64,000 nucleotides of DNA from Rhodococcus sp040643435 (GCF_040643435.1 NZ_JBEYUH010000003.1:322949-386948), one strand, 5' to 3'. Shown: positions 27,345 through 36,384, numbered from the stretch's first letter. The notes: generated from the sequence alone by a model not told the origin. Numbers and translations are program-made.

Positions 27345-28768
27345 CAGTGGAGTTCCAACCTTCTGGACATATCGGAGGCGAAGACGTTCGTGGGGTCGAC
27401 GGAGCGGCGAACCTTGAGCCACTCGCCGATCCGCGGGTACATGGCGTGGAAGGTCTCCGCGTCGGTCCGGGAATCCTTCGCGGTGTAGAGGCGACCACCG
27501 AACTCGAGGACGCGCTTGTCGAGTTCGCGCACGAACTCGTTCAGGCCCGCCTTGATCGGGAAGTCGACGCAGATGTTCCAGCCCTTCATCGGGAAGCTCA
27601 GCGGCGCCTTGTTGCCCTCACCGAACAACTTGAACACGTTGAGGAAGGAGTAGTGCCCCGACTTCTGGATGTCGACGATGATGCGCTTGAATTCGTCGAC
27701 GGACTCCGGCGGCACCACGAACTGGTACTGCAGGAAGCCCTTCGAACCGTAGGCGCGGTTCCACTCGCCGAACATGTCGAGCGGGTGGTAGAACTGCGTC
27801 AGATTCTGCACCTTGCCGGTGTAGTTGCCCGACTTCCGGTACCAGACCTCGCCCACCGCCGAGAAGGTGTACTTGTTCGCGAGACCGTTCGGGAAGATGT
27901 CGGGGAAGGTCAGCAGCGTCGGCGCGTCGAACTTCAGCGGATCCTTCTGCAGTTTCGCGGGCAGCTGATCGAGCTTGGCGAGTGAGCCCCGCGAGATCGC
28001 CGCGCGTCCGAGCTTGGGCGGCGCCGCGACCGCGTCGAACCAGGCGCTCGAGTAGTCGTAGTTCTCCTCGGAGCCGTCGCTGTGCACGGCGATCGTCTCG
28101 TCGAGCGTGGAGGTGACCACACCGTCGGCGATGAAGTACGCCGTCTCGGTGGGGGTCATCTCGATCGTCGCTCGCAGGATGATGCCCGTCAGACCCATAC
28201 CGCCGACCGTGGCCCAGAACAGCTTCGCGTTGCGTCCGGTGGGCGTGCACGTGCGGACCTGACCGTCGGCCGTGAGCAGGTCGATGGACTTGACGTGGTT
28301 TCCGAAGCTGCCCGCGCTGTGGTGGTTCTTACCGTGGATGTCGGAGCCGATCGCACCACCGATCGTCACCTGGCGCGTGCCCGGCAGAACCGGAACCCAC
28401 AGTCCGAACGGCAGCGCGGCGCGCATCAGCTGGTCGAGGTCGACGCCGCCGTCCACCACCACACGCCGCGACTCGCGGTCGATGCTGTGGATCTTGTTCA
28501 GCGCCGTCATGTCGACGACGAGCCCGCCGGCGTTCTGTGCCGGATCGCCGTAGGAGCGCCCGAGTCCGCGTGCGATGACCCCGCGACGCAGGTGCGACGG
28601 CTTCGACTCGTTGTCTTCCGCGACCCGTGCGACGGCCTTCGCGATCACTTCGACGTCGGGAGTGGACAGCACCTCTGCGGTGGTCGGCGCGGTGCGCCCC
28701 CAGCCTGTCAGGGTGCGGGTCTGGGTGGGGAGCGGCTCGCTCGCCTGCTCCGTAGCTGTCGTAGACAT
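27344..28768 (-). CDS. dprE1: DprE1 decaprenylphosphoryl-ribose 2'-oxidase
   Basis: 474-residue FAD-dependent oxidase of decaprenyl-P-ribose, first step of the DprE1/DprE2 epimerisation. The FAD domain shows RGLGRSYGDPAQNAGG, PGTRQVTIGGAIGSDIHGKNHH and TVGGMGLTGI; the substrate domain has GWNICVDFPIK with Cys400, equivalent to the residue attacked by benzothiazinones in mycobacteria (Cys387), and TAKDSR with the active-site lysine. ATG 28768 lies eight bases after TAGCCT, so the message is probably leaderless; a start at 28822 would add 18 residues with no support. Divergent from gtrA. Confidence 0.96.
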   Translation of the reverse strand: MSTTATEQASEPLPTQTRTLTGWGRTAPTTAEVLSTPDVEVIAKAVARVAEDNESKPSHLRRGVIARGLGRSYGDPAQNAGGLVVDMTALNKIHSIDRESRRVVVDGGVDLDQLMRAALPFGLWVPVLPGTRQVTIGGAIGSDIHGKNHHSAGSFGNHVKSIDLLTADGQVRTCTPTGRNAKLFWATVGGMGLTGIILRATIEMTPTETAYFIADGVVTSTLDETIAVHSDGSEENYDYSSAWFDAVAAPPKLGRAAISRGSLAKLDQLPAKLQKDPLKFDAPTLLTFPDIFPNGLANKYTFSAVGEVWYRKSGNYTGKVQNLTQFYHPLDMFGEWNRAYGSKGFLQYQFVVPPESVDEFKRIIVDIQKSGHYSFLNVFKLFGEGNKAPLSFPMKGWNICVDFPIKAGLNEFVRELDKRVLEFGGRLYTAKDSRTDAETFHAMYPRIGEWLKVRRSVDPTNVFASDMSRRLELH

Positions 28769-28782
28769 CGGGGTAAAGGCTA
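28766..28782 (-). promoter_or_regulatory. Leaderless promoter of dprE1
   Basis: TAGCCT (reverse complement of 28777-28782), TTACCCCG, then ATG 28768. Drives dprE1-dprE2 and perhaps aftA. Confidence 0.55.
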
Positions 28783-28828
28783 CCCGTGTGTCCTGGTCAC
28801 CCGGCAAGATGCTGTTCCTCACGAGAGT

Positions 28829-28844
28829 TACGCTCGTCTGCGTG
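28829..28844 (+). promoter_or_regulatory. Leaderless promoter of gtrA
   Basis: TACGCT at 28829-28834, seven bases, then GTG 28842. With the dprE1 promoter it forms a compact divergent pair. Confidence 0.5.
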
Positions 28845-29321
28845 CCGGAATCCCACGATCACCTGCAGCCGTTGCCGGAGCACCACGCCCCGCTGGCGCC
28901 CGAACTGCCGTTGACCGATTCGACGGCCGACGAGTCGCTGGACCTGAAGACGCAGCTGGTGCGATTCGTGGTGACCGGCGGTTTCTCGGCGATCGTCGAC
29001 TACGGGCTGTACGTGCTGCTCATGGCGCTGGGCGTGACCCGCGACCTCGCGAAGGCCCTGTCGTTCGTTGCCGGCACCACGACCGCCTACCTGATCAACC
29101 GGCGCTGGACGTTCAAGGCGCCGCCCAGCCGGGTGCGGTTCGTCGCCGTCGTCGTCCTGTACGCGGTGACCTTCGCCGCGCAGGTCGGTATCAACGGCAT
29201 CCTCAACGACTCGCTGGGCGACGCGTGGTGGGTCACCCCGTTCGCCTTCGTCGTCGCCCAGGGCGTTGCGACGGTGATCAACTTCGTCGTCCAAAGGGCC
29301 GTGATCTTCCGGCTCCGTTGA
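28842..29321 (+). CDS. GtrA-family membrane protein
   Basis: 159-residue GtrA/DPMS-type protein with four membrane helices after a 45-residue soluble N-terminus (LVRFVVTGGFSAIVDYGLYV, AYLINRRWTF, then two more). The mycobacterial homologue beside dprE1 (Rv3789) has been linked to decaprenyl-P-arabinose handling and to recruiting AftA; the same role is inferred from position. Here it is divergent from dprE1 rather than in line with it. GTG 28842 follows TACGCT by seven bases. It ends 31 bases before the convergent DUF559 gene. Confidence 0.85.
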   Translation: MPESHDHLQPLPEHHAPLAPELPLTDSTADESLDLKTQLVRFVVTGGFSAIVDYGLYVLLMALGVTRDLAKALSFVAGTTTAYLINRRWTFKAPPSRVRFVAVVVLYAVTFAAQVGINGILNDSLGDAWWVTPFAFVVAQGVATVINFVVQRAVIFRLR

Positions 29322-29336
29322 TCCAGGTGGCTCCGC

Positions 29337-29351
29337 CCCCGCTCAGCGGGG
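29337..29351. terminator. Hairpin between convergent gtrA and DUF559 genes
   Basis: CCCCGC-TCA-GCGGGG, with weaker pairing outward. It sits in the 31-base gap between two converging stop codons and could serve both genes. It resembles hairpins at 30280 and 39371. Confidence 0.5.
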
Positions 29352-29352
29352 T

Positions 29353-30234
29353 TCACCCCACCGAAGTCCGATTCAACGCCTGACGGATCTGCTGCACCAC
29401 TTCGTCGGGCTCCTGGGTGATCGCGTGCCAGGTGAACCGCAGCACGTGCCAGCCCGCGTTGATCAGGACGTTCTGCCGCTCGGCGTCGCGCCGGTGTCGT
29501 TCCGCATCGCGGTGCCAGGCCCACCCGTCGATCTCGATCGCGACCCGCTCCGCATCGAACACCACGTCGATTTCGAACCCACAGCTCATCGCGTGTGCTC
29601 GCCAGCCGGTGAACCCTGCGCGGCGGAGCAATCGGTAGAAGATACGTTCGGCATGCGAGTGGCCACCTTCGCGCGCCGAGCACAGCAGACGAGCGGCGCG
29701 GGGAGCGCCATGTCTCCCGAGATTCCTTCGATGGGCCTGCTCGAGTGCGGGCAGCGAGGTGTGACGCTGCAACGCGCGGTCCATGAGCACCGACCCCGTC
29801 GGTAGTTCGACGGCGGCTTCGAGCACCGTCAGGGGCACCGCGGTGACAGGAAGGCCGCGCATCACGACGACGTCACGTCGCGGAAGGTCGCGTCGACGCA
29901 CCCGCACCCCGTTGCGTTTCGCAAGGGTACGTTTCTGCGGCACGGTCACATAGCGGAGAGAAGGCGCGCGGTCGAGCAGGCCGTGCCACCACGCGGCGCT
30001 CGGGCCCCAGGCCGCGGCTTCCGGCCCCGCCGCGTAGACCGCTGCTCGTAGGGCCACGGCCGGCGTGCGTTCCCGGTCGGCACGCATATAGACGCTGCGG
30101 GCGAGGAGGAACCAATCACCGTTCTCGACCCGGCGATCGACGGCGGAGGCACTCATCCCGCCTGCCAGTGCTTGTGCGCGAGTAATGACGCCGTCCTGGA
30201 CGGACATGATGCGGTACGCGTTTCGCAGACTCAT
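29353..30234 (-). CDS. AbiEi-like/DUF559 endonuclease-fold protein
   Basis: 293-residue protein. The N-terminal 60 residues (SVQDGVITRAQALAGGMS) look like the winged-helix module seen in AbiEi-type antitoxins; the C-terminal 100 residues match DUF559, a Vsr-like PD-(D/E)XK fold, with FEIDVVFD and VAIEIDGWAWH supplying the acidic residues, and LRFTWHAI at the end. Such fusions are common and multi-copy in mycolata; function is unknown, and a nucleic-acid role is inferred only from fold. ATG 30234 chosen because sequence upstream is the rmlC hairpin; no clear ribosome site. Downstream of rmlC but probably separately transcribed. Confidence 0.75.
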   Translation of the reverse strand: MSLRNAYRIMSVQDGVITRAQALAGGMSASAVDRRVENGDWFLLARSVYMRADRERTPAVALRAAVYAAGPEAAAWGPSAAWWHGLLDRAPSLRYVTVPQKRTLAKRNGVRVRRRDLPRRDVVVMRGLPVTAVPLTVLEAAVELPTGSVLMDRALQRHTSLPALEQAHRRNLGRHGAPRAARLLCSAREGGHSHAERIFYRLLRRAGFTGWRAHAMSCGFEIDVVFDAERVAIEIDGWAWHRDAERHRRDAERQNVLINAGWHVLRFTWHAITQEPDEVVQQIRQALNRTSVG

Positions 30235-30279
30235 ACCCGGTTCGACGCGGTAGCGACCGCTCAGGTTCCGCACCGATCG

Positions 30280-30326
30280 ATTTGTGTGGATCCAACCCCG
30301 GAAAGCGGGGGTGAATCCACACAAAT
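30280..30326. terminator. Long hairpin downstream of rmlC
   Basis: Arms of 21 bases (30280-30300 and 30306-30326) pair at 19 of 21 positions around GAAAG, one base beyond the rmlC stop codon. No T-run. Likely a transcript end for rmlC, and one of three related hairpins in the window. Confidence 0.6.
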
Positions 30327-30327
30327 C

Positions 30328-30909
30328 TCAGAAGCGGGGGAGACGACTCGCCTCGCGCGCTTCGGCGAGCGTCGGCGCGGCCCGGTCCTTGGCGGACAGT
30401 TCGTAGGACAGCGACGTGCCGTCGGGCCCGGTTGTGGGCCAGTCGATCCCGATCTCCGGGTCCAACGGGTGCACTTCGTGCTCGCGTTCGGGGTCGTAAC
30501 CCGTCGAGCACAGGTAGACGACGGTCGAATTGTCTTCGAGGGCAAGGAAACCGTGGCCGAGGCCCTCGGATAGGAAGATTGCGCGACGGTCCTTCGTGTC
30601 GAGCAGTACCGAATCCCACTGCCCGAATGTCGGCGAGCCCACGCGCAGATCGACGACGGCGTCGAGCACCGACCCCGACACGCACGTGACGTACTTCGCC
30701 TGTCCGGGAGGGACGTCCGCGTAGTGAATGCCCCGCAATACCCCGGCGGCGGAGACCGAGCAGTTCGCCTGCGCCAGATCCAGTGAGCGTCCCGAGGCGC
30801 CGGTGAAGGTTTCCTGCTTGAACCATTCGAGGAAAACACCCCGGTCGTCGCCGAACTGCTTCGGCGTGATCTCCCACGCCCCGGCGACCTTCAACTCGCG
30901 GTACTGCAC
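30328..30909 (-). CDS. rmlC: RmlC dTDP-4-dehydrorhamnose 3,5-epimerase
   Basis: 193-residue cupin epimerase, third step of dTDP-L-rhamnose synthesis for the rhamnose of the arabinogalactan linker. Shows VLRGIHYAD with the catalytic His, LSEGLGHGF, and the C-terminal IGIDWP segment. GTG start follows directly after the rmlA stop (TAG-GTG), with GAGGAAAGGA 8 bases upstream inside rmlA, so the two are coupled. Confidence 0.95.
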   Translation of the reverse strand: MQYRELKVAGAWEITPKQFGDDRGVFLEWFKQETFTGASGRSLDLAQANCSVSAAGVLRGIHYADVPPGQAKYVTCVSGSVLDAVVDLRVGSPTFGQWDSVLLDTKDRRAIFLSEGLGHGFLALEDNSTVVYLCSTGYDPEREHEVHPLDPEIGIDWPTTGPDGTSLSYELSAKDRAAPTLAEAREASRLPRF

Positions 30910-31785
30910 CTAGCGGTCCTTTCCTCGTTCGAGCAGATCGAGCAGATATCTGCCGTATCCCGACTTCATCAGGGGCTGCGCAGCGACGCGCAACTGCTCG
31001 TCGTCGATGAAGCCGAGTCGCCACGCGACTTCCTCGGGAACACCGATCTTCAGTCCCTGACGTTGTTCGATGGTGCGCACGTAGTTCGACGCGTCGAGCA
31101 GGGAATCGAAGGTGCCGGTGTCGAGCCAGGCCGTGCCGCGCGGCAGCACTTCGACCTGCAGTTTTCCCGCTTCGAGATAGGTGCGGTTGACGTCGGTGAT
31201 CTCGAGTTCGCCGCGTGCCGAGGGCTTCAGCGACCGAGCGATCCCGACGACGTCGTTGTCGTAGAAGTACAGCCCCGGCACCGCGAAGTTCGACTTCGGA
31301 TCGCAGGGTTTCTCCTCGAGCGACAAGGCGCGGCCGGTGGCGTCGAACTCGATCACCCCGTAGGCCGACGGGTCGGAGACGCGGTACGCGAAGACCGCGC
31401 CGCCGTCGACGGCGGCGAACCGTTTGAGCTGCGTGCCCAGACCTGCGCCGTAGAAGATGTTGTCGCCGAGGATCAGTGCTACAGGCTCGGTGCCGATGTG
31501 GTCGGCGCCGAGCACGAACGCCTGGGCCAGACCGTCGGGCGACGGCTGGATCGTGTAGGTGATGTTCACCCCGAACTGCGAGCCGTCGCCGAGCAACCAC
31601 CGGAACTGGTCGGCGTCGTGCGGGGTCGTGATCATGAGGATGTCGCGGATCCCGGCGAGCATGAGCGTCGAGAGCGGGTAGTAGATCATCGGCTTGTCGT
31701 AGACGGGCACAAGCTGCTTGCTCACGGCCTGGGTGATCGGATGCAGACGCGAGCCCGTCCCACCCGCGAGGATGATTCCGCGCAT
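30910..31785 (-). CDS. rmlA: RmlA glucose-1-phosphate thymidylyltransferase
   Basis: 291-residue nucleotidyltransferase making dTDP-glucose, first step of dTDP-rhamnose synthesis. N-terminal GGTGSRLHPIT nucleotide motif, VYDKPMIYYPLSTLM, LGDNIFYG, EEKP, and WLDTGTFDSLLDAS are all present. ATG 31785 starts the conserved MRGIILAGG and has GGGAG 10 bases upstream; the frame runs open further upstream but that stretch is antisense to rmlB. Divergent from rmlB with 33 bases between starts; first gene of rmlA-rmlC. Confidence 0.96.
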   Translation of the reverse strand: MRGIILAGGTGSRLHPITQAVSKQLVPVYDKPMIYYPLSTLMLAGIRDILMITTPHDADQFRWLLGDGSQFGVNITYTIQPSPDGLAQAFVLGADHIGTEPVALILGDNIFYGAGLGTQLKRFAAVDGGAVFAYRVSDPSAYGVIEFDATGRALSLEEKPCDPKSNFAVPGLYFYDNDVVGIARSLKPSARGELEITDVNRTYLEAGKLQVEVLPRGTAWLDTGTFDSLLDASNYVRTIEQRQGLKIGVPEEVAWRLGFIDDEQLRVAAQPLMKSGYGRYLLDLLERGKDR

Positions 31786-31805
31786 GCCGGACAGTCTCCC
31801 ATGAG

Positions 31806-31821
31806 TAGGCTTGCGCCAATG
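31806..31821 (+). promoter_or_regulatory. Leaderless promoter of rmlB
   Basis: TAGGCT at 31806-31811, TGCGCCA, then ATG 31819. Confidence 0.5.
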
Positions 31822-32826
31822 AGGTTGCTCGTCACCGGCGGCGCCGGATTCATCGGCGCGAATTTCGTGCATCAGACCGTCGCGGAACGACCCGATGTGC
31901 AGGTCACCGTGCTCGACAAGCTCACCTACGCCGGCAACCGCGCCTCCCTCGACCCCGTCGCCGAGAAGATCACCTTCGTCGAAGGCGACATCGCCGACGC
32001 CGACCTCGTGCACCGGCTCGTCGCCGGCACCGACCTGGTGGTGCACTTCGCCGCCGAATCGCACAACGACAACTCGCTGGCGAATCCGGCACCCTTCGTG
32101 CACACCAACCTCGTGGGCACCTTCACCCTGCTCGAGGCCGTACGCGCCCACGACGTGCGCTATCACCACATCTCCACCGACGAGGTCTACGGCGACCTCG
32201 CGCTCGACGACCCCGCGCGCTTCACCGAGACCACCGCCTACAACCCGTCGAGCCCGTATTCGTCGACCAAGGCCGGCTCGGATCTGCTGGTGCGCGCCTG
32301 GGTGCGCTCGTTCGGCGTCCGCGCGACCATCTCGAACTGCTCCAACAACTACGGGCCCTACCAGCACGTGGAGAAGTTCATTCCCCGGCAGATCACCAAT
32401 GTGCTCACCGGGGTGCGGCCCAAGCTGTACGGCTCCGGCGCCAACGTGCGCGACTGGATCCACGTCGACGACCACAACAGCGCGGTGTGGACGATCATCG
32501 ACAAGGGCGTCATCGGCGAGACCTACCTGATCGGCGCGGACGGCGAGACCGACAACCGCACCGTCGTCGAAACCGTCCTCGAACTGTGCGGCCGCAACCG
32601 CGACGAGTTCGATTTCGTCACCGATCGGCCCGGCCACGACCTGCGCTACGCCATCGACGCGACCCGGCTGCGCACCGAACTGGGCTGGCAGCCCCGTTAC
32701 CGCGACTTCCGTGCGGGCCTGGCCGCCACCATCGACTGGTACCGCACCCACGAACAGTGGTGGATGCCACAGAAGAGCGCGACGGAGGCCGCTTACGGTC
32801 GCACCGAACGTGTTCTGGGTGGATAA
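31819..32826 (+). CDS. rmlB: RmlB dTDP-glucose 4,6-dehydratase
   Basis: 335-residue extended short-chain dehydrogenase, second step of dTDP-rhamnose synthesis. Rossmann GGAGFIGANFV at the N-terminus, HFAAESHNDNSL, STDEVYGDL (catalytic Asp-Glu), YSSTKAGSD (Tyr/Lys) and RDWIHVDDH. ATG 31819 lies seven bases after TAGGCT. Divergent from rmlA-rmlC, so the pathway is split over two promoters in a 33-base gap. rmlD is not in the window. Confidence 0.95.
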   Translation: MRLLVTGGAGFIGANFVHQTVAERPDVQVTVLDKLTYAGNRASLDPVAEKITFVEGDIADADLVHRLVAGTDLVVHFAAESHNDNSLANPAPFVHTNLVGTFTLLEAVRAHDVRYHHISTDEVYGDLALDDPARFTETTAYNPSSPYSSTKAGSDLLVRAWVRSFGVRATISNCSNNYGPYQHVEKFIPRQITNVLTGVRPKLYGSGANVRDWIHVDDHNSAVWTIIDKGVIGETYLIGADGETDNRTVVETVLELCGRNRDEFDFVTDRPGHDLRYAIDATRLRTELGWQPRYRDFRAGLAATIDWYRTHEQWWMPQKSATEAAYGRTERVLGG

Positions 32827-32920
32827 CCTGCTGCGTCGGGGATGATCCGGGCGCGATTCGCGAATGTCCCGATTCTGTGTCGCAGGGTGTGCACAAGCGA
32901 GTCGATCCTGTTTCCGCTGC

Positions 32921-32926
32921 TACTGT
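32921..32926 (+). promoter_or_regulatory. Putative -10 box upstream of GlfT2-like gene
   Basis: TACTGT about 45 bases before the ATG. Together with GGGGAG before the start it suggests a conventional leadered message, unlike most neighbours. Confidence 0.3.
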
Positions 32927-32970
32927 CGCATCGAAAACAGCGGATCGACCACGAGCGGGGAGTAAGCCCG

Positions 32971-34875
32971 ATGGAGCAGGCAGCTGCCGGCGACACAAGC
33001 ACGATCGGACACGACGCGGACACGCTGAACGAGGTCCTCATCGAGCCGGTACGACGTGATCGGCTGATTGCGCAGCGGGGCGTCTTCGCATCCCTGTCGC
33101 CGCGTGTGCCGGAGAAGATGTACGTCCAGACCAAGGGCAGTGCCGCCTCCGATCGGTACGGGCTGCAACTCGGCGACGGTGCCTCCGCGCACACCAACAC
33201 CTATTTCGGACGCTTCCCGGCGTCGTTCTGGCAGCGCTGGACCGACGTGAAGACGGTGAACCTGCAGCTCACCTACGGGTGCTCCGGCACCGCGAAGTTC
33301 ACCGTGTGGGCGTCCGACGCCCGGGGACGCGAGCGGATCGTCAAGGTCGAGACGGTGTCGGGCTCGGGTGAGCTCGACCTCGAACTTCCCGTCGAGCGGT
33401 TCGTCGACGGCGGCGCGATGTGGTTCTCGGTCGAGGCCACCAACGGTTCGGTGCTCGTCTCCGACGCGCGCTGGACGGTGCCCGCTCCCGAGCATCTGCG
33501 TCCCGCTGCCGTGGTGATCTGCACCTTCAACCGCGCCGACGATTGCACGGTCACGGTGGGCACACTCGCCTCGGACGACGGCGCGATGGCCGACATCGAA
33601 GCGGTGTGCATCGTCGACCAGGGCACCGACCAGGTGCGGTCGCGCACGGCGTTCGCGGAGGTCGCCGACAAGCTCGGTGACAAGCTGATCTATCTGACGC
33701 AGCCGAATCTCGGTGGTGCGGGCGGATTCTCACGTGGTATGTACGAGATCACCGGATCGGCCAATGCCCAGCACGCCAACGTCATTCTCATGGACGACGA
33801 CATCCTGTGCGAGCCCGAAACCGTGTTGCGGCTCAACGCTTTCGCGAACATGACGGTGCAGCCGACGATCGCCGGCGCTCAGATGCTGTCGCTGAGCAAC
33901 CCGCAGGTCCTGCACGTCTCCGCCGAGCGCGAGGTGCTCGACGAGATCACCGCAGGCGCACTGACTCCGGGCGCGCGCATGGGTATCGATCTCGTGAAGA
34001 AGAAGCAGGACATGCGTTTCGACGCCGGTTGGAACGGCTGGTGGACCTGCCTGCTGCCCGCCGAGATCATCGCCGACTGCGGACTGCCCATCCCGCTGTT
34101 CTTCCAGTGGGACGACATCGAGTACGGCATTCGCGCCCGGTTCGCGGGTCACCCCACTGTCACTCTCCCCAACGCGGGTGTGTGGCACGCGGACTTCTAC
34201 CTCAAGGACTACGACGACTGGGCGCGCTATTTCAGCATCCGCAACGGCCTGATCGTCTCGTCCATCTACGGTCGCTTCGACGGCACCGACATTGCGAAGT
34301 ACCTCTTCCGCAAGATCGGTGAGCTCATCGTCTCGATGCAGTACGGTCTCGCCGCGACCTTCATCAAGGCAGCGGAGGACTTCCTCGCCGGCCCCGACTT
34401 CCTCTACGACGGTGGACAGTCGGTCCTGAAGGAACTGCGCGAGTTGCGTGACCGCTATCCCGAGACGAAACCCCTGCCGGCCGCACAGGTGGGCAAGGAA
34501 TCCGATCCGCACACGCAGATGTCGGTGTGGGAGTTCGAGCCCGACGAGAAGCGCGAGGGCCTCGTGTTGCTCAAGCGCGCGGTGCAGCAGTTCGCCGGCA
34601 AGGTCGACCGCCGATCGGTCACCGTGCCCGCACACTTCGCGTCGTGGTGGCACGTGTCGCTGTTCGACAAGGCGGTCGTCACCGACGCCTCGCAGAACGC
34701 CGTGCGGGTGCGTCATCGCGACAAGGACACCGCCGTCGACCTCGCGAAGCAGGCCGCGAAGGTGTGCTGGCAACTCCGCAAGGAAGCGCCCCGGATGAAG
34801 ACGGTATGGCAGGAGGCACTGCCCAAGCTCACGAGCCGTGAGAACTGGGCACGGCTGTACGGCATCGACGGCTAG
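32971..34875 (+). CDS. glfT2: GlfT2-family galactofuranosyltransferase
   Basis: 634-residue GT2 enzyme of the galactan polymerase family, with an N-terminal beta-sandwich (to about 165), GT-A domain and C-terminal helical domain. It uses UDP-galactofuranose to lengthen galactan on the cytoplasmic side. Seen: CTFNRADDC, NLGGAGGFSRGMYE, metal-binding Asp275-Asp276-Asp277 (LMDDDI), acceptor-site WDD at 380-382, and His406 in GVWHADF. Size is close to mycobacterial GlfT2 (637), but identity by eye is only moderate. It sits next to rmlB rather than with ubiA/aftB, so it may be a second GlfT2 paralogue. ATG 32971 has GGGGAG upstream. Confidence 0.85.
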   Translation: MEQAAAGDTSTIGHDADTLNEVLIEPVRRDRLIAQRGVFASLSPRVPEKMYVQTKGSAASDRYGLQLGDGASAHTNTYFGRFPASFWQRWTDVKTVNLQLTYGCSGTAKFTVWASDARGRERIVKVETVSGSGELDLELPVERFVDGGAMWFSVEATNGSVLVSDARWTVPAPEHLRPAAVVICTFNRADDCTVTVGTLASDDGAMADIEAVCIVDQGTDQVRSRTAFAEVADKLGDKLIYLTQPNLGGAGGFSRGMYEITGSANAQHANVILMDDDILCEPETVLRLNAFANMTVQPTIAGAQMLSLSNPQVLHVSAEREVLDEITAGALTPGARMGIDLVKKKQDMRFDAGWNGWWTCLLPAEIIADCGLPIPLFFQWDDIEYGIRARFAGHPTVTLPNAGVWHADFYLKDYDDWARYFSIRNGLIVSSIYGRFDGTDIAKYLFRKIGELIVSMQYGLAATFIKAAEDFLAGPDFLYDGGQSVLKELRELRDRYPETKPLPAAQVGKESDPHTQMSVWEFEPDEKREGLVLLKRAVQQFAGKVDRRSVTVPAHFASWWHVSLFDKAVVTDASQNAVRVRHRDKDTAVDLAKQAAKVCWQLRKEAPRMKTVWQEALPKLTSRENWARLYGIDG

Positions 34876-34878
34876 CCC

Positions 34879-36384
34879 GTGAAGGCATGGTCGCTTCCCC
34901 TGCTCGTCGGGGTTGCGACCGTGCTCGTGGCGGGGGCTTTCTCCTGGGTTCCCTCGCTGTGGTGGGACGAAGCCGCCACGATCTCGGCCGCAGATCGGCC
35001 GGTGGACGACCTGCTCCGCGTACACACCCGGATCGATGCGGTCCACGGCCTGCACAACCTGCTGCTGCACTACTGGTTCGCCCTGGTGGGCGTCGACGAA
35101 TTCACCGCCCGCATTCCTGGTGCGGTGGCCCTGGGTGTGGGCGCCGCCGCCGTCACGGCGACCGGCCAGGTGCTGGCGGGTCGTCGCGTGGGGTTCGCGG
35201 CCGGAGTGCTGTTCGCCCTGTCTCCACGGGTGACCTGGGCGGCGACCGAAGCGCGGTCCTATGCGTTCGCCGCGGCGCTGGTCGCGGTGCTGTCGCTGCT
35301 GGTCGCGCTCGCGTGCACGACCGGCCGCCGACGCTGGTGGGTGCTCTACGCCCTCGCGCTGCCGATCGCGACGATGATGTTCGTGTACGCCGCGACGGTC
35401 GTGGTGGCCCACGCCGTCACCGTCGCTGCTCGTGCCCGTGAGCGGGCCGCATTCGTATTTGCCGCCGGGATGGGGATCGCGCTCTCGGCGCCGTTCGTGC
35501 TGCTCGCGTTCTCGCAGGCGAAGCAGGTGGCGTGGATTCCGCCGCTCGACTCGATGATCGTCCGCACGATCGCTCTCGACCAGTGGTTCCCGCAGGCCCC
35601 GGGGACGGCCGCACTCTGCGCGGCGATCACCGTCGCCGGAGTGATCGTCGCCGCCCGCAGGGGAGTGCTTCCGGGGGAGCGCACCCTGCTGTGGCTCGCG
35701 GTGCCGGGTTTCGCGGTGCCGATGGCTTTGCTGTTGGTGTATTCACTCCTCGCGGAGAACATGTACCTCGAGCGGTATCTCGCGTTCACCGTTCCCGCGA
35801 TGGTCCTGCTCGTCGGCTGGGCCGCCGCCCGCGTCGCCACGCAGTGGTGGTCGATGCTGGTGGTGCTCACGGCCGTCGCCGTCACGGCGGCTCCCGCCTA
35901 TGTGCAGCAGCGGCAACTGTTCGGCAAGCCGGGCGGGATGGATTACAGCGCGATCGCCGACCGGCTGATCGAACGCTCCGAACCCGGGGACTGCGTCGCG
36001 TTCGAGCCGCGCGTCTCGTGGGCCCCGACGTCACTGCGCGCGGTCGTGGATGCCCGGCCCGACGCGCTGGAGGGTCTCGACGACGTGGGCCTCGGCCGTG
36101 ATGCCGTCGACCGCGTCAACCTGTGGTCGACCGACGCCTCGCCGTCCGAACTCGCCGACCGTGCGGCGGCGCGATGCGAGGTGCTGTGGGTGGTCGCCGA
36201 CGGGGAGCGGGAGACCGGCTTCCGGGTGTGGCATCCGAACAACGTGTGGTGGCGCTTCGAGCCCCACCGGTTCACCGACACCGAGACCTACCGGGCGCTC
36301 GAGTCCGCGGGTTTCCGGATCACCGACAGGGAACCGATCCACCGGTCCCAGCTGATCCGGCTAGAACCGGCTCAGACCCAGTAG
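34879..36384 (+). CDS. GT-C (GT39-like) membrane glycosyltransferase
   Basis: 501-residue polytopic protein with about ten helices and an acidic motif at Asp30-Glu31 (SLWWDEAAT) in the first external loop, as in polyprenyl-phosphate-sugar-dependent GT-C enzymes. The C-terminal 150 residues are soluble. Donor and acceptor are not known; a mannose or arabinose transfer to an envelope glycolipid is possible from context. GTG 34879 follows the galactofuranosyltransferase stop after three bases, so the two are co-transcribed. Its 3' end overlaps convergent wzm by 13 bases. Confidence 0.8.
   Translation: MKAWSLPLLVGVATVLVAGAFSWVPSLWWDEAATISAADRPVDDLLRVHTRIDAVHGLHNLLLHYWFALVGVDEFTARIPGAVALGVGAAAVTATGQVLAGRRVGFAAGVLFALSPRVTWAATEARSYAFAAALVAVLSLLVALACTTGRRRWWVLYALALPIATMMFVYAATVVVAHAVTVAARARERAAFVFAAGMGIALSAPFVLLAFSQAKQVAWIPPLDSMIVRTIALDQWFPQAPGTAALCAAITVAGVIVAARRGVLPGERTLLWLAVPGFAVPMALLLVYSLLAENMYLERYLAFTVPAMVLLVGWAAARVATQWWSMLVVLTAVAVTAAPAYVQQRQLFGKPGGMDYSAIADRLIERSEPGDCVAFEPRVSWAPTSLRAVVDARPDALEGLDDVGLGRDAVDRVNLWSTDASPSELADRAAARCEVLWVVADGERETGFRVWHPNNVWWRFEPHRFTDTETYRALESAGFRITDREPIHRSQLIRLEPAQTQ

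Noticed and set aside
31786..32751. Extended N-terminus of RmlA
   Set aside because: The conserved MRGIILAGG start is at 31785; the upstream part is antisense to rmlB.
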